Shown here one piece after another: positions 57,401 through 64,000 of a stretch of DNA of 64,000 bases; positions within the stretch are counted from its first letter, which is position 1, and every line of letters begins with the position of its first letter. Position numbers and translations under genes: made by a program. Under the pieces are notes generated by a model. The model worked only from the letters and a program-made list of their open reading frames with translations, was not told where the DNA came from and searched no databases. Location of the stretch: NCBI GenBank assembly GCA_033439295.1, contig JAVTLE010000011.1:2294082-2358081 (forward strand), read 5' to 3'. Source of the DNA: Deuterostichococcus epilithicus (taxonomy: Eukaryota; Chlorophyta; Trebouxiophyceae; Prasiolales; Stichococcaceae).

Positions 57401-59349
57401 GAATCGGGCTTTCCAACACCGGCAGCGCTCCGCTGTAGCTGGTCAAGCCCCGAAGGTGCCGGAAGCACACGTTCTGCACGACAGGACAGGGTTCCCAGAT
57501 CAGAGCTTCGAGACTTGCATTGACATCACAATCCCTGCAAATTTTTTTGCGGTTCTTTGGCGTCCGCCGAGTTGTGTCATGATGGTGCGACGCAGTGCAC
57601 AAGAATGCTGCCAAGGAAGTGCAGGGGACTCGCTGCAGCATGTTGAAATGTGTGTCAATCAGAGCAGCGTCAGGTGGCATATGAGTCCGCATCGATGACT
57701 GGGGCCGCCGGCAGCAGCCGTGCGCAGCTTGCCTGCAAGCCTGCATTCAACATCCTTGCTGCGGGAGCCGTTGGCTGGACTGAGGAATTCACCTGCGTGA
57801 CTGGGTTGACGCACACTCCTGCACCATTCTCGAGGCTGCAGCGCTGCACGTGAAGAAGCGCAATTAGTCGTGCACCTTCTGGCACACGAAACGAGCAGCG
57901 CAAGGCTGACACAACACGCTCTCGACCGGCAGACATGGGGACTGTCAATGCCAAAACTATGCCCACCTGCAGCGACGATGGCAGGAACCTGGCTATCTCG
58001 CACATGGTCAAGCTGCCTGTGTTCATTTTCAGCGCGGTGAGAGCGGTGCGGCTGGTCAAAGGGCGGAATATCTCGACCTGCTGTCGTTGCTGCAACGACA
58101 ACTGAAGACGCATGAACACGACACGATGAGTCAGGATATGCATCAGGCTATGACAGTGACAGTGTCTGCTGTGCACAACGTTGTGAAAAACATATAAGGA
58201 ATTTTTCAATTGCACCAGTACTGCAGTTCCAGCTCACGAAAGACAGGATCAGCATACCTGCAACTTTCGGTTTCGAACTAGATCTAGAGTCAATTCTGCA
58301 AGGCGGGGCATATTGCCCAGTGCTGAGACGACTTCGAAGGGGTGCTGGATGGTCGCCCAGTACAGTCTTGTAAGCGCAGTGAGGTTGCGGAGACCTCCGA
58401 TTTCTGCACGGCATGATATGCAGCAAGTCTACAATCAGGTTGTGACTGGCAAGGCATGCAATATGCGACGGCATGCACAAGGGCTGCGCAGACTGTGCCA
58501 TCCATGCTCATGTCGGCTGGATTGCCCGCATCCTGCATTGCCTCACCTTCCACAGTGTCGAACGGACCTTGAAAGTAGTGAGACAGCTCGCCATCCTTGA
58601 GCAGTTCGAGGCAGGGCATGCAGTCTGAGGCTCGGAGCTCGGCCGACACGCTCAGCATTTGTAGCAGCGTCAGCGGTGTGAGCTCCACTCGTGACACATC
58701 TTGTGTGCAGCGGTACTGACGCACTAGCACCAGAGCGGTCAATTGTGTCAGTCTGCTGAGGACCGTCAATTGCAGTCCAGGCGCGGCCCTGCAAAGCATC
58801 ACATCTTGGAATGCATTCACCGTCTCAGGTGGAGACAATGGCTGCTCAAGAGGCGCGAACAATTAGGGTTTTGCTCTGTGCATTTTCTCGTATTGAGCGG
58901 CGACTCACGTCAGAGAGAGGTTCTGCAACGCTGTGCAGGCGACCAGGTTGTCCAAGAAGTCCAGCCGTGCGCCGCAGCCCGGCCCTAGCGTCAGGCCAGA
59001 GATACCTGTCGCACATGAGGCACATCTGAGGAGCACTTGAGCAAGTAGGGGTTCATCCAGCAAATGTAGGGCAGGCCTGGCCTCGCGCAAGCATGCGACA
59101 GCATGGGTACGCACCGCCGGCACAGGTGCGCAGAATGGTTGCGATTTCATTGGGATCAAGGCAGCCATGGCGCAGCCGGCCTCCATGAGATGCCAGCGTG
59201 TTTGAGACCGCGGCTTTCGCTTTTCTCGAGCACGCTGCCAGGTTGGTGACCGCTGCAAGCCCGGATCCCTGCTCAATATCGCTAGAAAGGGCGCGTTCAA
59301 CCACCCGCAGCAGCATCTCGGGCGGCAGCTGCAGCAGGCTGAAGTTCAT
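54406..59349 (-). CDS. F-box-like leucine-rich-repeat protein
   Basis: Thirteen exons, complement(59115..59349, 58909..59005, 58547..58788, 58258..58403, 57815..58077, 57337..57534, 56885..57155, 56528..56596, 56185..56271, 55930..56007, 55499..55662, 54959..55455, 54406..54755), give 898 residues. The start MNFSLLQLPPEMLLRVVERAL to CSRKAKAAV resembles an F-box (about 4-50). Irregular leucine-rich repeats fill the rest (LVACTALQNLSL, LSRLTQLTALVL, LRNLTALTRLYW, MPRLAELTLDL, LPTLKELQ, LRHLTCLAAAHW, HPSLRELWLEG, LPRLRELTLTDC, APRLREVEIMDC). The tail is acidic (ESSDGEDSDSDGDA). A substrate receptor of an SCF ligase would fit, but is inferred. Intron 11 would be only 43 bases; otherwise a base slip lies near 55480. 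Joins 5-6, 6-7 and 12-13 were chosen by phase. Confidence 0.72.
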
Positions 59350-59936
59350 TTTGAAGTATAGCGAGCCAATGCATGTAATTTGGGGCGTCAGGCTTCGATC
59401 AATGTCTGCGAACCGGTGCCTCGATGGCTCATGCGTTGCTTGAATTCGCAGTGCAGCAGCCAACCACAATGCGCGCGGTTGAATGCGCCAATTGCAGCAA
59501 GCGGCTTATTGTAAACGTGCTTCGATGGAAACAACGCTTTCCGACACCCAGGGCTCCGTGTGATCGTGGCCGCCACCTCGTTCTGCGGCGGGAAGGGCAG
59601 GTATTAGCACCTGAGTGGCTGTACTTACACCGCCATCAAGCATCCACAAATTGTCGGCAGAACATAGAATGATCGTGACAAGCTGCTAGAGATGGCAAGT
59701 TCTTTCTTCTTGCAGCGACAGCTTCAATGCTAGCGCATCATCTTGGCTTGTGCCACACACAAAGTCACAAACTATGCACAAGGCAGCGCAGCTCCTGGCT
59801 GGAGCTCTTACAAAGGTTGTTTGATATATCCGGAGACACAAAAGGACAAATTTGAGCCCGCCATCGATACACTAGCAATACAAGCATTACAAGATCTGGA
59901 GGCTCGTCACGCCACAGCGGTTGGAAGATGCTGAGG
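59350..59936. other. Intergenic region upstream of the LRR gene
   Basis: No gene is called in these 587 bases. A short plus-strand block at 59469-59510 (MRAVECANCSKRLI before GTAAAC) could be a first exon with a CxxC, but no partner exon was found. Confidence 0.35.
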
Positions 59937-60188
59937 CTACACTACATGCGTCTTCAACTTGTGCTGCGTGGCCTGCAGCAGAAGGGTGTGCAGGTTCAAG
60001 TCGTGGTTGCGAACAGGCACGCCAGTGGTCGGCGAAGTGCCACATGCCGCAACCCGCAAGTCGCGCTGTGATCTCAGCTCGCTCGTAGCACACGCCAGGT
60101 CTACGTTGCATGAGACCTGCAAGAACCAGTTCTGCCGCGTGTCTGCCGCCTCGCCGAAGGAGCGCGCATTGTGATCAGGAATTGCCAT
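59937..60188 (-). CDS. Hypothetical 83-residue protein
   Basis: A single open frame runs from MAIPDHNARSFGEAADTRQN to a TAG at 59937-59939. Third positions are GC-rich along its length and the composition is balanced. No signal peptide, membrane span or known domain was seen. It may be the end of a longer gene, and the opposite strand also has a short coding-like frame (HETCKNQFCRVSAASPKERAL), so the call is weak. Confidence 0.3.
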   Translation of the reverse strand: MAIPDHNARSFGEAADTRQNWFLQVSCNVDLACATSELRSQRDLRVAACGTSPTTGVPVRNHDLNLHTLLLQATQHKLKTHVV

Positions 60189-60440
60189 CTGGTTCTACAG
60201 CGGCGGCAGGAGGCGTGCATGCGCGGCGGCCAGCAGTGGCACTACTGGTGATCGGAGGGCCCCAGAAGCTTGTGAGAGTCATGTGAGAACCCATCTGTAC
60301 AGCAAAACAGCACTTTTGAAGTCCAGTCGCAGTGGCTCCCGCCGTTCAAGCCGCGGCGAGCCGCGGACTGGTCTGGAAGACTCTGGCGCTTTCGGAGCAG
60401 GATTCCAGCGCCTTCCGATGATCTCGCACAAGATGCACAG

Positions 60441-60599
60441 GTGCAGCACCAAGAGACACAGAGTTTGCACGGTCAAGAGCTGTTGTATCTGCTGAAACTT
60501 GAGTACCGAACGACAAAGCGAAGAGCGCTCGCTGCGGAATCACGAGAACGTCAGTTGAGGACTGAAATTGGCCTCGTCAGACAGCAACAAGCACACGAG
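60441..60599 (+). other. Isolated coiled-coil exon candidate
   Basis: After ATGCACAG, 53 codons read VQHQETQSLHGQELLYLLKL to RQQQAHE and end at a clean GTGAGC donor. The block is charged and helical like a coiled coil. It has no linked exons in this window and may be part of a gene between 59.4 and 61 kb. Confidence 0.3.
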
Positions 60600-61058
60600 G
60601 TGAGCAACGAGGCGCAGACTTGCATTCGAAGGAGTAGCTGATCCATCCACAAAGCTGCATCGCGTGTGGCGTGCTCGACATCGTCTCCTCAACGGTGCTT
60701 GTGTGCACGCACGCACGGACAGGTGCACCGTGTCGGAATCTCTGTGCTGTCCTCCTGCGGAGGTGCAAACGATCTCAATGCCCAATACGGCATGCTTGAA
60801 CGCAGTTCAAGCGTCCTTGGCGACTTACGCGCCCCGTGCCTTCGTGCCAGCTGCACCATGCATGTTCTTGTGCATCAGGCAAACGATGGTGTTGCACGTC
60901 CTTCTCACCACATCAAATTTCGCTCATACACACCAAATCTGCAGAATCATCTGCCCCAGAGCGCAAAAATAGCAAGGATCCGAGTATGGCATGCCATGCG
61001 CACTGTGCAGCTGACGCTCTGTGTGTTGCTGTGCTGCAGAGGCTACTGGCATAACACT
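60600..61058 (+). promoter_or_regulatory. Upstream region of the Hsp101/ClpB gene
   Basis: This 459-base stretch has an acceptor-like GTGCTGCAG at 61031-61039 just before the start codon, suggesting a 5' leader intron. A short inverted repeat (CTTGAAC-GCA-GTTCAAG, 60795-60811) lies about 250 bases upstream of the start. No perfect nGAAnnTTCn heat-shock element array was found. Confidence 0.35.
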
Positions 61059-63442
61059 ATGGATCCCAACAAGCTTACGGCCAAGGCGTCAGAGGCGATC
61101 AACTCCGCGGCGGAGCTGGCAGCGGAGGCCGGCAACCCGCAGCTGACGCCCATCCACCTGGCAATTGCGCTATTTGAGGACCCCAACGGCCTCGGCAAGC
61201 AGGTAAGCATCGCGCAGAGGTGTTGCCAAAACAAACTGGATTCTGTAGGATGGCGAGAGCGATGAGAGACTCTGAAGCTCACAGACCTGCCAAACTGGGT
61301 CAGCTCTGCATGTACCGTAGCATACGCCGCCTGTGCGATTGTGCAGCGCACTCCGGTTCTTACCACTCAACGTGATTTATGTGCACAGGCATGCCTGAAG
61401 GTGGGCGATGAGGATACATACCGCGCAGTGCTGCGGGTGCTGCGCAAGCGGCTGGTGCGCCTGCCAACGGTGGACCCGGCGCCAGACCAGGTGAGTGCTG
61501 TCAACAGCTCAGTGCAAACTTGGCAGAGGTACATGCAGCTTGCAGCATGATAGGCCCATGACACCTGTAATGACGGTTTCCGGGACGTTCTGTCGTTGAG
61601 CTGGTACCAAGGCAATGCCTGTGGCACAAGCATTGAGAGCGCCCCTGCTTGTCGGTGCGCTGTGTTTGCTGGTTTGACGGCCCCTTGGTGCTCGACTGCC
61701 GAGTTGGCCATATGGCAATGCACTGCAGGTGGAGCCGTCATCAGAGATGAAGAAGGTGCTGCAGGCGGCCAGCAAGCTGCAAAAGAAGAGGGGCGACAGT
61801 TTTCTGGGTATGTCGACCCTTGCCATGTGTTGACCGCCCGCCTCCTGGCAACTTGCTGTGGTATTAGTTTGCCACACATTGCACAGAGCCATACCACGCA
61901 TACCAATGTCTTGATGCGTAAAGTATTCGGCATTGCAGAAGACCAATGATGATGTATGCCATGCTGAGCGTATTGACGGTCAAAGATTCCTAACAACGTG
62001 TGGTTGCTGTCTGGCAGGAGTGGACACACTTCTGGCAGCGGTGCTCAACTCGTCAGAGGTGGCTACGGCGCTGGAGGAGGCTGGTATATCTGGGCGGCAG
62101 CTGGCTAGTGCGGTCGAGGAGCTGCGCGGAAGCTCCGCAAAGGTACTGCCCAATCTGTGTGCCAGTTGGAACATTCCAACCGAGAATCAACTTGACTACT
62201 GTCAGATCTGCATCGCGATAGCTTGCTTTGTGTGCATGATTCACACCAGCAGCATTAGGCGCGTCGGCTCGGATTGCTGCAGTGCACTTGTGCTTCGAGT
62301 TTTGGGGAGAACAGGGCCTGATGCGAGGCAACATATGCTGCTTTGCAGGTCGACTCGCAGACGGGTGACGAGCAGTTCCAAGCGCTGTCCAAGTATGCCG
62401 TCGACCTCACGGCAAAGGCGGCCACTCTGGACCCGGTGATCGGGCGGGACGAGGAAATTCGGCGGTGCATCCGCGTGCTGTGCCGGCGCACGAAGAACAA
62501 TCCGGTGCTCATCGGCGAGCCGGGCGTCGGCAAGACTGCGATTGTGGAGGGCCTCGCGCAGCGTGTGGTGAGATATAGGGCCATCCTCCTGGCCTGTTAT
62601 TCGACTTGGCTTTCTTAGCCGCCGCTTAGCTGGGCAACTTCCCTTCTCATACCACCTGGCTGCAAGGACTCCTGACACGGGTACATGAGTTGCGCGTGTC
62701 CAGACCGTCCCCCCTCGTACACCCTGTAACTAAACCACAACACTTTGGTGCTAAACTGCAGGCTTTCGGCTGGCGGAGCACCATTGTGGCTCTGTAGAGC
62801 AAGCGTCTGGCAGGCTTGCTCGCCCTCGCTGTCGTTTCAACTTCCACCCACCCACTGACTGGTCCTCATGTCCCGAAACAGGTGAAGGGTGACGTGCCGG
62901 AGCACCTCAAACAGACGAAAGTCTTCGCGCTGGACATGGGCTCGCTCGTGGCCGGGGCCAAGTACCGTGGCGAGTTCGAGGAGCGCCTCAAGGCGGTGCT
63001 GAAGGAGGTCACCGATGCGACGGGCGAGATCATCCTGTTCATCGATGAAGTCCACCTTGTGCTAGGTGAGGCCGACCGAGCCTTGCCTCAGGAAGCATTT
63101 TGATGGCACTTGAGGCCGTCCAAGGTTTGTCCTCAGGAGCATTTGATGGCATCTGGGTTGCGGCGTGACTTGCTGCAAGCTACCAGCGATGGTACTGGTG
63201 CTGCCAGGGGGCAGCAGACCATGCCAGCAGCATCAAATGCTGGCAGCAGGTGTCAGATCCCTCCGATGCGCAGCGAGGCAAAATGCATGCTGCTTGTCGG
63301 CTGAAGTCGGCGCCGGCCTTGGTGCAGTGCAATCCGCCAAGCCTGGCACTCACTCCCAAATCCGTCAATGCTCCTCATTGCAGGTGCGGGCAAGGCCGAA
63401 GGCGCCATGGATGCCGCCAACCTGCTGAAGCCGGCGCTGGCG

Positions 63443-63477
<35 letters not shown>

Positions 63478-63956
63478 GGCGGAGTACCGCCAACACATCG
63501 AGAAGGACGCCGCCTTCGAGCGCCGCTTCCAGCAGGTGCGATGTCGTCCCTACCCGACTAGTCTGTGGACAGTGCACGCATACAACCAGCCTCAATGTGG
63601 ACTGCACGAGTACGGACTCAAATGTCATCTGCAGTGCATGCCCTGCGAGTGGTGCAGCCGTCATGCGGAGCTTGGTCTGACAAGCTCAAGGCAGCGCTCG
63701 AGGGTGCACGAGCTGTGTCAGAGCTTGGTTCTTCCCACTCGCCCAGTTGCGTCACATCCTTTCATGCTTGTCCGCAAGCAAGCTTCCAGCTTAATTTCTT
63801 CTCCGCACGAGTGCGGAAAGGGAACAGCAGCGACCCGTCCCCATCTGCACTGCTGCAGGTGATGGTGGCAGAGCCGAGCGTGAGCGACACCATCAACATC
63901 CTGCGGGGACTGTCGGAGCGCTACAGCGGCTTCCACGGCGTCCGCATCGCCGACCG
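61059..63956 (+). CDS. Hsp101/ClpB AAA+ disaggregase, cytosolic type (5' part)
   Basis: Eight exons are in the window (61059..61202, 61389..61490, 61729..61807, 62018..62142, 62349..62567, 62882..63065, 63384..63535, 63859..63956); the gene continues beyond 64000. The start [20 protein letters not shown] matches plant cytosolic Hsp101 (MNPEKFTHK...) and has no transit peptide. The N-domain covers about 1-150. AAA-1 shows [19 protein letters not shown] Walker A (206-213), the pore loop with Tyr in [13 protein letters not shown], Walker B LFIDEVH (Asp about 278), [11 protein letters not shown] and AFERRFQQV. The ATP-driven hexamer pulls proteins out of aggregates together with Hsp70 and gives heat tolerance. 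All introns are GT-AG and the phases agree (0,0,1,0,0,1,0,2). Confidence 0.95.
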
Positions 63957-64000
63957 GTGCGCCCGCATCTTTTGTTGCGCAGGGTTTTAGTACATGTCCT

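Noticed and set aside
1-64000. tRNA, rRNA, CRISPR, bacterial operons, transposase or reverse transcriptase genes
   Set aside because: None was found by eye. No cloverleaf with conserved arms, no spaced direct-repeat array and no transposase or RT motif was seen. A tRNAscan or repeat search would be needed to exclude small or decayed ones.

Overview
The window is nuclear DNA from a photosynthetic eukaryote, most likely a green alga of the Chlorophyta (a Chlorella-like trebouxiophyte would fit). Almost every gene is broken by short introns of about 80 to 400 bases with GT(G)-rich donors. Exons are very GC-rich at third codon positions, and one gene encodes a plastid-targeted ribosomal protein. 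No operons, bacterial genes, tRNA, rRNA or CRISPR arrays were seen. All gene models were built by hand from reading frame, splice phase and protein-family conservation.

Left part (1-23 kb): the end of an aldo/keto reductase (+); mitochondrial ATP synthase epsilon (-) divergent from a twin-CX9C CHCHD protein (+); plastid ribosomal protein L11 (-); a PP2C phosphatase (-); then a tandem pair of paralogous proteins (+, 11.5-15.9 and 16.5-20.4 kb). Each of the pair has a signal peptide, KH-like domains and one C-terminal membrane span, and they are the most novel genes here. A small secreted cysteine-rich protein (-) follows.

Middle part (23-50 kb): a 17-exon SEN1/senataxin-type helicase (+) whose introns hold decayed copies of its own exons; a second small secreted cysteine-rich protein (+); an F-box/WD40 protein (-), divergent from a large GCP6-like gamma-tubulin complex protein (+, 21 exons).

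Right part (50-64 kb): a small secreted proline-rich protein (+); a compact PARP-type ADP-ribosyltransferase (+); an F-box-like leucine-rich-repeat protein (-); and the first eight exons of a cytosolic Hsp101/ClpB disaggregase (+), which runs off the window.

The genes are mostly unrelated housekeeping and regulatory loci (translation, respiration, RNA processing, ubiquitin ligation, microtubule nucleation, protein quality control), as is normal for an algal chromosome. Cross-cutting features are a high share of GC-AG introns (11 of about 111 modelled) and several small secreted Cys-rich or Pro-rich proteins. Gene starts, very short introns and the N-terminal half of the GCP6-like model are the least certain parts.
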